This document shows, in pieces, positions 36,567-45,305 of a stretch of 64,000 bases of DNA. Every line of letters begins with the position of its first letter. The first letter of the stretch is position 1. This stretch comes from Candidatus Binatia bacterium (GTDB taxonomy: Bacteria > Desulfobacterota > Binatia > HRBIN30), in assembly GCA_026415395.1 (NCBI GenBank), contig JAOAHD010000002.1:310001-374000 (forward strand), written 5' to 3'. A model generated the notes under the pieces. That model searched no databases. It had not been told where the DNA came from and worked only from the letters and a program-made list of their open reading frames with translations. The translations under genes were made by a program, and so were the position numbers.

Positions 36567-36854
36567 CTAGATCACTGGTGGGCTCCACCCGGAGACGGAC
36601 GCAACGCCACGAGCCGGAACCGGATAGGACTTGGCCGGCAGTAAGCGGTCGATCGGTACCGTAGTAGGGGCCCCGCAATCGCTACTTTGCTCCAACAAGG
36701 GAACAGCGGCGGCCACACTACAGGCAATGCACGCATCGGGGTCGGCGGAGAGTCCGGTGGAGTGATGCGCGTGCCCCCTTACGAGCCCTGCGAGCAACGC
36801 AGCGCAAATCACCACCGGCGCTACCCAGCGAACGCAACAAGGCTTTGCTCGCAT
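36567..36854 (-). CDS. Small His-His/CxxC membrane protein (DUF2946-like), copy 1
   Basis: 95 residues: M-R-A-K-P-C-C then a hydrophobic segment A-P-V-V-I-C-A-A-L-L-A-G-L-V, then H-A-H-H-S and D-A-C-I-A-C-S, then a Pro/Ala-rich tail. Small proteins of one membrane segment followed by His pairs and CxxC are known as DUF2946 and often lie near metal transport genes; no transporter is seen here. It is the first gene of the cluster. No clear ribosome-binding site precedes the ATG at 36854, and a candidate promoter lies very close upstream. Confidence 0.55.
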   Translation of the reverse strand: MRAKPCCVRWVAPVVICAALLAGLVRGHAHHSTGLSADPDACIACSVAAAVPLLEQSSDCGAPTTVPIDRLLPAKSYPVPARGVASVSGWSPPVI

Positions 36855-37255
36855 AAGATGCACAGCGGTAGCTGCCACTAATGAGGGCGCGAGCACGTGT
36901 CAAGAAGCAAAGCGCAGTTCAGCACTGGAACACGCTTTTGGGGACTGAGGTGCTCGCACCCTCGACTGCCTGTCCTGCTGATAGCCAGGTAACAGCGAGG
37001 GCAGTCTACGTTCTCTTGCCGTAAGTTGATGCAGAGGAGCAGCCTCATGAACGAGAGCACAGAACAGAGGCTTGTCTGGCTTGGATGGCCTTCGGTGAGA
37101 GCGAACGAAGTCCCAGCACAAAATTTCGGGTACGAGGTGACGGAACTTTGGGCCAGAGATTAGTTGCTTGGCCCCGCCCGGTTGACACTGGCGTGCGGCC
37201 GGTGCGAGCTTGCCGGAACTTGCGTGGCAACTTGAACCACAGAAGGAGAAGCAGG
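36855..37255. other. Divergent gap between the 33-36 kb cluster and the PLP-lyase operon
   Basis: About 400 bases with no supported gene. It holds the candidate promoter for the minus-strand cluster at 36875-36903. Short open frames on both strands lack start signals. I found no palindrome of Zur or Fur type. Confidence 0.45.
36875..36903 (-). promoter_or_regulatory. Candidate promoter of the 33-36 kb cluster
   Basis: On the minus strand TTGACA (36903-36898) is a perfect -35 box, and 17 bases later TAGTGG (36880-36875) is a poor -10. If used, the leader to the ATG at 36854 would be only about 14 bases. Confidence 0.35.
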
Positions 37256-38710
37256 ATGTTGACGATTCCAGCACGGGGACGGTCGAAGGAGGAAATTTTG
37301 CGCGACCTCGAGCGGTTTCGCGCGCACGATGTGGATTGGCGAAGCGGGCGCACGTGGGCCTACGTGTACGATCCCGGCCCCGAGGCGGAAGAGGTCATCA
37401 AAGAAGCGTACATGATGTATTTGTCGGAAAACGGGCTCGACCCCACCGCCTTTCCCAGTGCATTGCAACTGGAGCGTGAGCTCATTGCCATGGCGGCGTC
37501 GCACCTGCGCGGCGACGAGAACGTGGTGGGCAACTTTACGTCCGGCGGCACCGAAAGTATCTTGCTGGCAGTGAAAACCGCGCGCGACTGGGCACGGGCG
37601 CATCGTCCCCACGTCCGCGAGCCCGAGATTGTACTGCCGGTCACAGCTCATGCGGCGTTTCAAAAGGCGGCGCATTACTTCTGCCTGAAACCGGTGCTCG
37701 TGCCCGTGGACCCGCGTACCTTCAAGGCCGATCCGGAGCTGATGGCTCGGGCAATCACCGAAAACACCATTCTCCTCGTCGGCTCGGCCGTGTCGTATGC
37801 CCATGGCGTGGTCGACCCCATTCGGGAGCTCGGTGAGTTGGCGCAGCACCATGGCCTGCTGTTGCACGTGGATGCGTGCATGGGTGGATTTTTGTTGCCG
37901 TACTTTCGCCGGCTCGGTGCGCCGGTGCCGGACTTCGAGTTTCACGTACCCGGGGTGACGTCGATCTCCATGGATTTTCACAAGTATGCCTTTGCCGCCA
38001 AAGGCGCCTCGGTAATTCTCTACCGGAGTGCAGAACTGCGGCAGTATCAGATCTTCACCTGTGCAACGTGGACGGGCTACACGATGATCAACCCCACGGT
38101 GCAGAGCACGAAGTCGGCGGGTCCGATGGCCGCCGCATGGGCGGTGCTGAATTTCTTTGGCGACGAGGGTTACCTGGAGCTCGCGCGCAAAGTCTTGGAA
38201 GCGACGCGCTATCTCGCACGCGAGATCGAGCGTATCCCCGGCTTGCGGCTTCTCGGTCAGCCGGAGATGAACCTCATCGCGTTCACCTCGGACGAGGTGA
38301 ATGTTTTCCAAATCGTCGATGAAATGAAGGCGCGTGGTTGGTACGTGCAACCGCAACTGGGCTTTGGCGGTTCGAAAGAGAACATCCACCTGTCGGTGAA
38401 CCCAGCGAACGTCAAATGGATGGATGCGCTGCTGGCCGACTTGCGGCAGAGCGTGGAAGCGGCACGCCAAGCGCAGTTGGAGGAGATTTCCCAATTGCGC
38501 GACATGCTTGCGGGAATCGATTGGAATCAGCTCTCTCCCGAGATGCTGCGCAACATGTTGGCGATGGCAGGGGCAGGCGGCGGGTTGCCTCAGCGTATGG
38601 CGGCGATCAGTTCGTTGCTTAACCAGTTGCCGCCGGAAGCGGCGGAGCGTCTGTTGACCGCATATTTCAACGACTTGTATCGTCCGGCGGAGGAGCGCCC
38701 TCGTGCGTGA
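37256..38710 (+). CDS. PLP-dependent lyase/decarboxylase (sphingosine-1-phosphate lyase-like)
   Basis: A 484-residue fold-type I PLP enzyme. The T-S-G-G-T-E-S-I block (about 97-104) binds the cofactor phosphate, H-V-D-A-C-M-G-G (about 204-211) carries the PLP-nitrogen Asp, and M-D-F-H-K-Y-A-F-A-A-K-G-A-S-V (about 240-254) holds the Schiff-base Lys with the second Lys typical of sphingosine-1-phosphate lyase. S1P lyases cut long-chain base phosphates into a fatty aldehyde and phosphoethanolamine; other members decarboxylate amino acids. GAAGGAGAAGCAGG precedes the ATG. The last 60 residues form an extra helical tail. The M20 peptidase overlaps its end by 8 bases. Confidence 0.85.
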   Translation: MLTIPARGRSKEEILRDLERFRAHDVDWRSGRTWAYVYDPGPEAEEVIKEAYMMYLSENGLDPTAFPSALQLERELIAMAASHLRGDENVVGNFTSGGTESILLAVKTARDWARAHRPHVREPEIVLPVTAHAAFQKAAHYFCLKPVLVPVDPRTFKADPELMARAITENTILLVGSAVSYAHGVVDPIRELGELAQHHGLLLHVDACMGGFLLPYFRRLGAPVPDFEFHVPGVTSISMDFHKYAFAAKGASVILYRSAELRQYQIFTCATWTGYTMINPTVQSTKSAGPMAAAWAVLNFFGDEGYLELARKVLEATRYLAREIERIPGLRLLGQPEMNLIAFTSDEVNVFQIVDEMKARGWYVQPQLGFGGSKENIHLSVNPANVKWMDALLADLRQSVEAARQAQLEEISQLRDMLAGIDWNQLSPEMLRNMLAMAGAGGGLPQRMAAISSLLNQLPPEAAERLLTAYFNDLYRPAEERPRA

Positions 38711-40190
38711 GCGACGGCGCCGGCGCGGGTGGATCGGCCGGGCGGCAGCCACGGTGTTGGCTGCCGGGCTCGGATTGTGTGCTGTTCTGCTCGTGCGGGT
38801 GGCGACACTCCCCTCGCTGCAACCGCACGTGCAGCCAGCGCAGTCGTTGGGGATCGATGCCCACGCGGCTGCTGAGCGCCTAGCCGGTGCGGTGCGCATC
38901 GCCACGATTTCCGAAGGGGAGACGGCACCGGTTCGTGCTGCGGAGTTTGCCGAGCTGCGAGCCTACTTGGAGTCGTCGTTTCCGCGCGTGCACCGTGTTC
39001 TGCAGCGCGAGATCATCAACGGCCAGTCGCTGCTGTACACATGGACGGGCCGCAACCCTAGCGCTGCACCGGCAGTGCTGATCGGCCACTTGGATGTAGT
39101 GCCGGTGGAACCGGGAACGGAAGGGAAGTGGCAACATCCGCCTTTTTCCGGGGCTATTGCTGGCGGGTTTATCTGGGGTCGGGGTACACTCGACGACAAG
39201 TTCACCGTCATCGGCGTGCTCGAAGCCGCTGAGCGTTTGCTCGCGGAAAATTTCCAGCCTGAGCGCACCGTGTTTTTTGGTTTTGGCCACGACGAGGAGA
39301 TCGGCGGCGACCAGGGGGCTGCTCAGATTGCCGCTGAGCTCGAACGCCGTGGCGTGCGCGCGGAGTTTGTACTCGATGAGGGCGGAGCGCTGATGCGCGA
39401 CGTGGTGCCGGGCCTGAGGGCGCCTTTGGCGTGTGTGGGAATCGCTGAGAAAGGAAGCGTGGGGGTACGTTTGGAGGCTCGTGCAGCGGGCGGACACTCC
39501 TCCGCACCGCCCCGCCAGACAGCGATTGGAAAACTCGCCGCGGCCGTGGCCGCACTCGAACGGCAACCGATGCCGCCACGGTTTTCGCCCCCGGTCCGCG
39601 CGATGTTCCGCTACGTTGCTCCCGAACTGTCCCTGTTTCCCTACCGCTTGGTGATGGCTAATCTTTGGCTGTTCGAGCCGTTCGTAATCCGAGCCCTCAC
39701 GGCCGAGCCGGCAACCAACGCTACGGTGCGGACCACGAACGCCGCCACCATGGTGGGCGGAGGGGTGAAAGAAAACGTCTTGCCGGCGTCAGCCTGGGCG
39801 GTGGTGAACTACCGCATTTTACCGGGGGACAGCGTGGCCAGCGTGCTGGAGCACGTGCGCAAGGTGGTGACCGATCCCGAAATCGAAGTCCAGGCGCTGC
39901 GTGGCAGCCGCGAACCGACCGTGGTATCGCCTACCGATACCGCGGCATTTGGCCTGCTAGCAAAAACCATCCGCAGCGTGTTTCCAGAGGCCGTGGTGGC
40001 GCCGTACTTGACCATCGGCGGAACGGATGTGCGGCATTACCAGCGGGTGAGCCGCAACCTGTATCGCTTCATGCCGCTTGTGGGCGACCGTGGGGACTTG
40101 GCCCGAATGCATGGCAGCAACGAAAGGGTCAGCGTCGAGGGCTTCGCAAAGGGTGTGGAGTTTTACGCGCGTTTGCTCGCCAGCTTGTAG
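38703..40190 (+). CDS. Membrane-anchored M20 peptidase (CPS1/PM20D1-like)
   Basis: A 495-residue zinc peptidase with an N-terminal membrane anchor (about 11-35). Metal and catalytic motifs are I-G-H-L-D-V-V-P-V, R-G-T-L-D-D-K, F-G-H-D-E-E-I-G-G and the final G-G-T-D-V-R-H-Y. The N-terminal helix and motif spacing match the carboxypeptidase S/PM20D1 branch, whose animal member joins and splits fatty acids and amino acids. It starts with GTG 8 bases before the stop of the PLP lyase, so the two are coupled. The active site probably faces the periplasm. Confidence 0.86.
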   Translation: MRERRRRRGWIGRAAATVLAAGLGLCAVLLVRVATLPSLQPHVQPAQSLGIDAHAAAERLAGAVRIATISEGETAPVRAAEFAELRAYLESSFPRVHRVLQREIINGQSLLYTWTGRNPSAAPAVLIGHLDVVPVEPGTEGKWQHPPFSGAIAGGFIWGRGTLDDKFTVIGVLEAAERLLAENFQPERTVFFGFGHDEEIGGDQGAAQIAAELERRGVRAEFVLDEGGALMRDVVPGLRAPLACVGIAEKGSVGVRLEARAAGGHSSAPPRQTAIGKLAAAVAALERQPMPPRFSPPVRAMFRYVAPELSLFPYRLVMANLWLFEPFVIRALTAEPATNATVRTTNAATMVGGGVKENVLPASAWAVVNYRILPGDSVASVLEHVRKVVTDPEIEVQALRGSREPTVVSPTDTAAFGLLAKTIRSVFPEAVVAPYLTIGGTDVRHYQRVSRNLYRFMPLVGDRGDLARMHGSNERVSVEGFAKGVEFYARLLASL

Positions 40191-40504
40191 CTTCAGGTAG
40201 GGCACGCCGCGGGCGCCGCAAACTGCAGGAGTCCGCGGCCACCGTCCGCTGAATGATTGCCGCGGCGACGCAATGCAGGAGGAGTGCGTGCGTAAACGCC
40301 GCCCGCGCCCTGCGAGGATGCACGTTGCCAGCCAAGCCTGGCTTACCGCGGGGCTGTTGGGTCGGCCTGGTGGTCGCCCATAAGATTGTCCCCACTCACC
40401 CGTCGCCACGGATACGCTCCCCATTCATCCGCTGGGGCGCAGGCTTGCAACTGTCCACACAATATGGATAACGGGCTGCGAGCCTGGAGGGAGGGGCTTC
40501 GGGA
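40191..40504. other. Intergenic gap before the outer-membrane barrel gene
   Basis: About 310 bases without a supported gene or repeat. GAGGGAGGGG just before 40505 is the ribosome-binding site of the next gene. No clear terminator for the upstream operon or promoter for the downstream one is visible. Confidence 0.4.
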
Positions 40505-42010
40505 ATGCGTTGGATCCGCTTGTGGTTGTTGAGTGGGTGGGTGTTTGCGTGCAGCGTGCCGTGGCCGAGCTTTGCGCAGGAGTGCGGCTGGGCTTGTGCC
40601 GAGGGCGACTTTTGGCGGCTGCACGGGCGCGCGCAGTATCAAACTCGCCTCGAAGGTGTGAGCACCTTTCCGATCGATCGTTATGGCACGACGCTGGAGT
40701 CGAACTTCTTCTTTCTCCCCGTGCTGCGCGTGGGGATGACGGCCGAAACTAAGGAGCGTGCACGGCGCCCGTATTCGCTGCAGTTGGATTACGAGCACGA
40801 TTTGATCACGGGTGTGGAAGACGGGGCCCCTTCTGACCGCCTGGGCGCGGAGCTTCCCTTTGGCCGCAAGAGTCACGCAGAGCTGCGCCGCCTGTTCCTG
40901 CGCGCCACGGTGCCGTCCGCCTTCTTGGTCGTGGGGGGTGGGTATACGATGAGCCATTGGGGGCTCGGCTTGTTGGCGAACGACGGAGCGCATGGGTGGA
41001 CGAAAAACAACGCGTACTTCGGCGACCCGCGCAGTGGCGATCGGGTGATCCGCGCCACCATCGGAACCACACCGCTGACGAGCGCCAATGTGGTCCTGCG
41101 CTTGGCCTACGATGAGGTGGAGGGCGACGATGCCCTTCTCCGCCGCGACGATGCCCAGCAGTACATCGGTAGCGTGTTGGTCGGGTCTGGCCTCAAGCAC
41201 TCTGCTGGCTTGTACGTCGTCTACCGCACCCAAGATGCCAAAGTGCGGCGCGGCTTCGACGTGGTGGTGTACGACATTTTTGCCCGGACAGCGCGAGACC
41301 TCGGCTTTTTGGGGGAACTCACCTTGGCGGGTGAGGCGGCGGTGATCGATGGTAGCACCACGTTAGGGCCCACCGTCGATTTCCCTAAGCATGACATCCT
41401 GCAAGTGGGGGCCACGGTGCAGGCACGTTTGGACCGGCAGACGCACGGCCTTGCGCTGGACTTCTTGTTTGCCAGCGGTGATGAAAACTTCGATGACCGC
41501 GATCAAAACGCCTTCAAGGTCGACCCCAACTACGAGTTCGGGTTACTGCTCTACCGAGTGGTCTTGGCGGCACAAAGTGGTCGCACGGTGGTGACGGCTG
41601 CCGACCCCACGCTGGTCGGTCGCCCAGTTCCCGACCTTGAGCGCATCCCCACCCGTGGTGCACCAACGAATACCATCGCCATCTTTCCGCGCGCGTGGTG
41701 GCAGGTCATGGAACCCTTGGTCCTGTACGGCGGGCCGCTGTTTGCGTGGAGCGATGTCGACTACGCGGATGCCTTCAACACTCGGCTGTTCGGCGGCGAA
41801 CCGCATAATGCCTTGGGTGGCCGGCCAAACCGATTTTACGGCACGGAGCTCGATCTCGGTTGGCGCTACGTGCGCAACGTGCGGGGATTTGATTTTCAGC
41901 TCGGTGCGGAAGGGGCGGTGCTGTTTCCTGGCCCTGCGTTCCGGAAGCTCAACGGCAGCACGATGGGTGAAGTGTTCTTGGGCAGGGCAATGCTGGAGGT
42001 CCGGTTGTGA
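40505..42010 (+). CDS. Outer-membrane beta-barrel protein
   Basis: 501 residues with a signal peptide ending P-S-F-A-Q, then a long run of alternating strands with aromatic girdles and many acidic loops (for example G-D-E-N-F-D-D-R-D), and a C-terminal strand M-L-E-V-R-L. This is the pattern of a porin or alginate-export-like barrel of 16-18 strands. A good ribosome-binding site precedes the ATG. The lipase-like lipoprotein starts 11 bases after its stop, so they form an operon; the barrel could help export or display that lipoprotein, or take up its products. Confidence 0.68.
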   Translation: MRWIRLWLLSGWVFACSVPWPSFAQECGWACAEGDFWRLHGRAQYQTRLEGVSTFPIDRYGTTLESNFFFLPVLRVGMTAETKERARRPYSLQLDYEHDLITGVEDGAPSDRLGAELPFGRKSHAELRRLFLRATVPSAFLVVGGGYTMSHWGLGLLANDGAHGWTKNNAYFGDPRSGDRVIRATIGTTPLTSANVVLRLAYDEVEGDDALLRRDDAQQYIGSVLVGSGLKHSAGLYVVYRTQDAKVRRGFDVVVYDIFARTARDLGFLGELTLAGEAAVIDGSTTLGPTVDFPKHDILQVGATVQARLDRQTHGLALDFLFASGDENFDDRDQNAFKVDPNYEFGLLLYRVVLAAQSGRTVVTAADPTLVGRPVPDLERIPTRGAPTNTIAIFPRAWWQVMEPLVLYGGPLFAWSDVDYADAFNTRLFGGEPHNALGGRPNRFYGTELDLGWRYVRNVRGFDFQLGAEGAVLFPGPAFRKLNGSTMGEVFLGRAMLEVRL

Positions 42011-42021
42011 GGAGCAAAGCC

Positions 42022-45000
42022 ATGAATTCGCTAACCGTTGCAGGGCGAGTGCGTACTGATTGTTGGGTGTTTGCGCTGATCGTAGCCACCGCGTTCGTGG
42101 CCGGTGGTTGCTCGCTCTCCGAATCGAAAGGAGTCGCCACCTCTCAGCCGGCGCGCACCACTGTGAAAATGGATTTCTTCCACAAGCCACTGCCGGAAAT
42201 TCCGTTGCCGAACGATGTGGCGACGGTGGTGGACCCGACGTCGGCAACGGGGCGGCGCATCAACGCCTCGATGGTGGCGCCGACGGGGTTTGAACGCCTG
42301 ACCCGCGAAAAGATCGACGAGCTCGACGGCTGGGGTGTATTCCAACCCATCACGATTCCGTTTACCGGCCCGATCGACGTCGAATCGCTCCTCGTGGGGC
42401 ACCGCGACCCGCTGTACGAGACAGACAACGATGTTATTTACCTCATCAACATCGATCGCCGGTCGCCCGAGTTTGGCCGCATTCATCATTTGGACGTCGG
42501 CAATGGCAATTACCCGATCGTGCTCGAACGGCGTGACAATTACTGGGATAACGATCCGCGCGCCGGCACGGTGTCGATTTTGTTCGAAGAGGCGGACGAA
42601 GACGTGAATGGCAACGGCCTGCTAGATCCCGGTGAGGATACCGATGCCGACGGCGTGCTTGACAGGCCTAACTATCTCCCCGGAAGCCATCCACCGGCCG
42701 ACGACATCAAAGCGCGGGTCGACAACTTCATGACCTTCTACGAGCGGGAAACCAACACGGTGATCGTGCGCCCGCTCGTGCCGCTGCGCGAGCGCACGAC
42801 TTACGCGGTGGTGGTCACCCGCCGTTTACGCGACATCCACGGAGAGCCCGTAGGCTCGCCGTATCCGACGATCAACCATACGTCGCAAACCGAGGCCTTG
42901 CGGGCGCTGCCCGAGGTGTTGCCTCACGGGTTGACTTTGGCCGACGTGGCCTTTGCCTTCACGTTCACCACCCAATCGGTGGAGAGCCATTGGCGCGCGG
43001 TACGCGAAGGATTGTACGGCTATGGACCGCAGCGCCACTTGGCCCACGAGTACCCCGCCAAAATCGAAGCGCTTTTGCCGCTGCGTGACGCCGAGCGCTT
43101 CCCCAACAGCAAGCGCCGCTACTTGCTTTACGGAGAAAACTGGTTGCAAGCGGCGCGCCCGTTAGTGACCACCTTTCTCGGCCTCGACGCCAACTCGGAA
43201 GAGTACCGCCAGCTCGCAACTTCGCTCGAGTACGTGGACTACTTTGTCATCGGCACTTACCGCTCGCCGCAATTGTTCCCCCGCACCGACGAGGCGGGCA
43301 ATTTCCTCGATTTGAACCGCCAGGCGTGGCCCCCGGATCTCGATCGCCTTCCGGCCCCGGCGCGAGAGGAAATCGTCTATTTCACGTTGGCCGTGCCGCG
43401 CAAAGAGGTTTCGGCACGGAAAGACGGCCGCCCGGCGCCCGTGGCCATTTTGAGCCACGGGTACACCGGCAACCGTTTCCCGATCATGCAGTTCGCGGGT
43501 TACTTCGCCCGGCACGGCTTGGCCACGATCGCGATCGATGGGCCGTCGCACGGTATTGGTCTCACCCCTGAGCAGGAGGCGCTCGCGCGTCAGCTCATGG
43601 GAGCCATGGGCTATCGTGCGGCCGTTGATGCAACGTTGTCCGACCGCGCCTTCGATCAAAACGGGGACGGCATCAAAGACTCAGGAGCTGATTTTTGGAC
43701 CGCGTATTTGTTCCACACCCGCGACATCGTGCGGCAATTCATGCTGGATTACTCACAGCTCGTGCGCATCTTGCGGAGTTGGAATGGGCGCCGGTTGTGG
43801 GACTTCGATCTGGGCGAAGATGGCGTGCCGGACATCGCCGGGGACTTCGATGGTGACGGCTACGTCGATGTCGGCGGCGATGCGCCGATTGTCATGACGG
43901 GGGCGTCACTTGGCGGCATCATGTCGATGGTGATGGGCGGAGCCGAGCCGCAAATCACTGCCGTCGCCCCGATTGCGGGCGGGGGCGGCTACGTCGACAT
44001 CGGGATGCGAACGGTGCAAGGCGGCGCTTTGGAGGCGTTCGTGCTGCGCATGATGGGCCCACTGTACGTGGGCAACCTCGATCCAGAAACCGGGCAGATG
44101 CAACTGCAAACCGTGGTGGTCAACCTCAACGACTTGGCGCGGCGGCCGCTGGGATCTGTCGAGGGTGTGCGTGTCGGCGACACGCTGGTTGCCGAAAATC
44201 TCACCAACGGTGCGCGCGGGTGCGGCGTCGTGTTGCCTCCGGGGCGGGTGCGCGCCTCGCTCGAGAGCGACCGTGGGGATCGAATCCGCTTGGTCTTTTA
44301 CGCCGGATCGGTGCTGGTGCCGGGAACGAAGTGCGAGGTGCAGCCCGGAAGCAGCGTGCGTGCGGTGCTCGATCGGTTGGGTGTTGACTTTTCATACCAG
44401 GCGCAAGAGTTCCGCGCTGGAGAACCGCTGCGGGCTTTGGAAGACGGCTTGGGCCGCCCCCGCAACACGCCGGAGGTGCGCCGCTTGGGCACCATTGGCC
44501 AACTCGTGGTGGACCCGGCTGACCCGGCCGTGTTCGCTCCTCACTTGCTGCTCGAGCCGCTGGAGTTTCCGTTTACCCGCGAGCGCACCGGCAGCCACGC
44601 GCTGGTGGTGACCTCTCAAGGCGACATGAACGTGCCGACGAGCTCCGGTGTCACCTTTGCGCGCGCCGCCGGGCTCGTTTCCTACTTGGAAATCGATCCC
44701 CGTTTTGGCCGCTCGGCAAACCAAGTGTTGATCGACACGTACACGGTAGAGGCGGTGGATAACCTAGCGCGCTTCACCGATGCCACGGGCAAAGGGGTGC
44801 ACTTGGACGTGGAGAACTTCAGCGGCGGGGACGACATTTGGGGCCCACAGTATCCGCGGCTCGATCCGCCGTTGCGGCTGGGCTTCGACCGGTGGGATCG
44901 GCTTGGAGGCCGCTCGGCAGCGATTTTCCCGTTGGCCCGCGACACGGGGGAGCACGGCTTCAGTTTGCCAGGGGCCATGACCGATGACTTCCGTGCGAAG

Positions 45001-45213
45001 TGTGCACGTGAGTGCCCGATTGCCGGTAGTGGCGATCCGTGCGGTTGCCGCACGCGAACGACATACGACATCGGGAATTTCTTGATCAACATGATTTCGC
45101 GGTTCTTGGTAACGAACGGCATGGAGCTGAGCGCGGATTTGTGCCAGTCGCGCAACGACTGCCCTGGCTACCTCCCTCCACCCCCGCGGCGTGAGATCAG
45201 TGCATTGCCTTGA
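42022..45213 (+). CDS. Giant lipase-like lipoprotein with calcium-loop insertions
   Basis: A 1063-residue lipoprotein (lipobox F-V-A-G-G-C). The N-terminal region contains P-L-P-N-D-V-A-T and a V-F-Q-P-I-T-I-P-F core as in the 19459 protein. D-V-N-G-N-G-L-L-D-P-G-E-D-T-D-A-D-G is a thrombospondin-3/EF-like calcium loop. The alpha/beta-hydrolase part has L-S-H-G-Y-T-G-N, then D-Q-N-G-D-G-I-K-D and D-F-D-G-D-G-Y-V-D loops, and directly after them the nucleophile elbow T-G-A-S-L-G-G. A C-terminal part holds six close cysteines. GGAGC precedes the ATG at 42022. A hairpin terminator follows the stop. Confidence 0.72.
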   Translation: MNSLTVAGRVRTDCWVFALIVATAFVAGGCSLSESKGVATSQPARTTVKMDFFHKPLPEIPLPNDVATVVDPTSATGRRINASMVAPTGFERLTREKIDELDGWGVFQPITIPFTGPIDVESLLVGHRDPLYETDNDVIYLINIDRRSPEFGRIHHLDVGNGNYPIVLERRDNYWDNDPRAGTVSILFEEADEDVNGNGLLDPGEDTDADGVLDRPNYLPGSHPPADDIKARVDNFMTFYERETNTVIVRPLVPLRERTTYAVVVTRRLRDIHGEPVGSPYPTINHTSQTEALRALPEVLPHGLTLADVAFAFTFTTQSVESHWRAVREGLYGYGPQRHLAHEYPAKIEALLPLRDAERFPNSKRRYLLYGENWLQAARPLVTTFLGLDANSEEYRQLATSLEYVDYFVIGTYRSPQLFPRTDEAGNFLDLNRQAWPPDLDRLPAPAREEIVYFTLAVPRKEVSARKDGRPAPVAILSHGYTGNRFPIMQFAGYFARHGLATIAIDGPSHGIGLTPEQEALARQLMGAMGYRAAVDATLSDRAFDQNGDGIKDSGADFWTAYLFHTRDIVRQFMLDYSQLVRILRSWNGRRLWDFDLGEDGVPDIAGDFDGDGYVDVGGDAPIVMTGASLGGIMSMVMGGAEPQITAVAPIAGGGGYVDIGMRTVQGGALEAFVLRMMGPLYVGNLDPETGQMQLQTVVVNLNDLARRPLGSVEGVRVGDTLVAENLTNGARGCGVVLPPGRVRASLESDRGDRIRLVFYAGSVLVPGTKCEVQPGSSVRAVLDRLGVDFSYQAQEFRAGEPLRALEDGLGRPRNTPEVRRLGTIGQLVVDPADPAVFAPHLLLEPLEFPFTRERTGSHALVVTSQGDMNVPTSSGVTFARAAGLVSYLEIDPRFGRSANQVLIDTYTVEAVDNLARFTDATGKGVHLDVENFSGGDDIWGPQYPRLDPPLRLGFDRWDRLGGRSAAIFPLARDTGEHGFSLPGAMTDDFRAKCARECPIAGSGDPCGCRTRTTYDIGNFLINMISRFLVTNGMELSADLCQSRNDCPGYLPPPPRREISALP

Positions 45214-45214
45214 G

Positions 45215-45244
45215 AGGGAACCCTTCGGTGTTCCCTGCTTTTGG
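45215..45244 (+). terminator. Rho-independent terminator of the barrel-lipase operon
   Basis: AGGGAAC and GTTCCCT form a 7-pair stem around a CCTTCGGT-type loop, followed by GCTTTTGG. It begins two bases after the stop codon. Confidence 0.7.
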
Positions 45245-45305
45245 TCATTAGGAGGTGGGTTCGCACCGTCGGGGCGCGCGTAAGATTGTGAATGCGGGAG
45301 AGAGG

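Noticed and set aside
36855-36910. Zur or Fur operator in front of the 33-36 kb cluster
   Set aside because: No AT-rich palindrome of those types is visible; the region only has a TTGACA box.
37160-38905. Long minus-strand open frame opposite the PLP lyase and the start of the M20 peptidase
   Set aside because: It runs antisense to a well-supported enzyme, is His/Arg-rich and has no recognisable motif. It reflects codon bias in high-GC DNA. The same holds for 21393-22910, 25289-26467 and 20863-21810.
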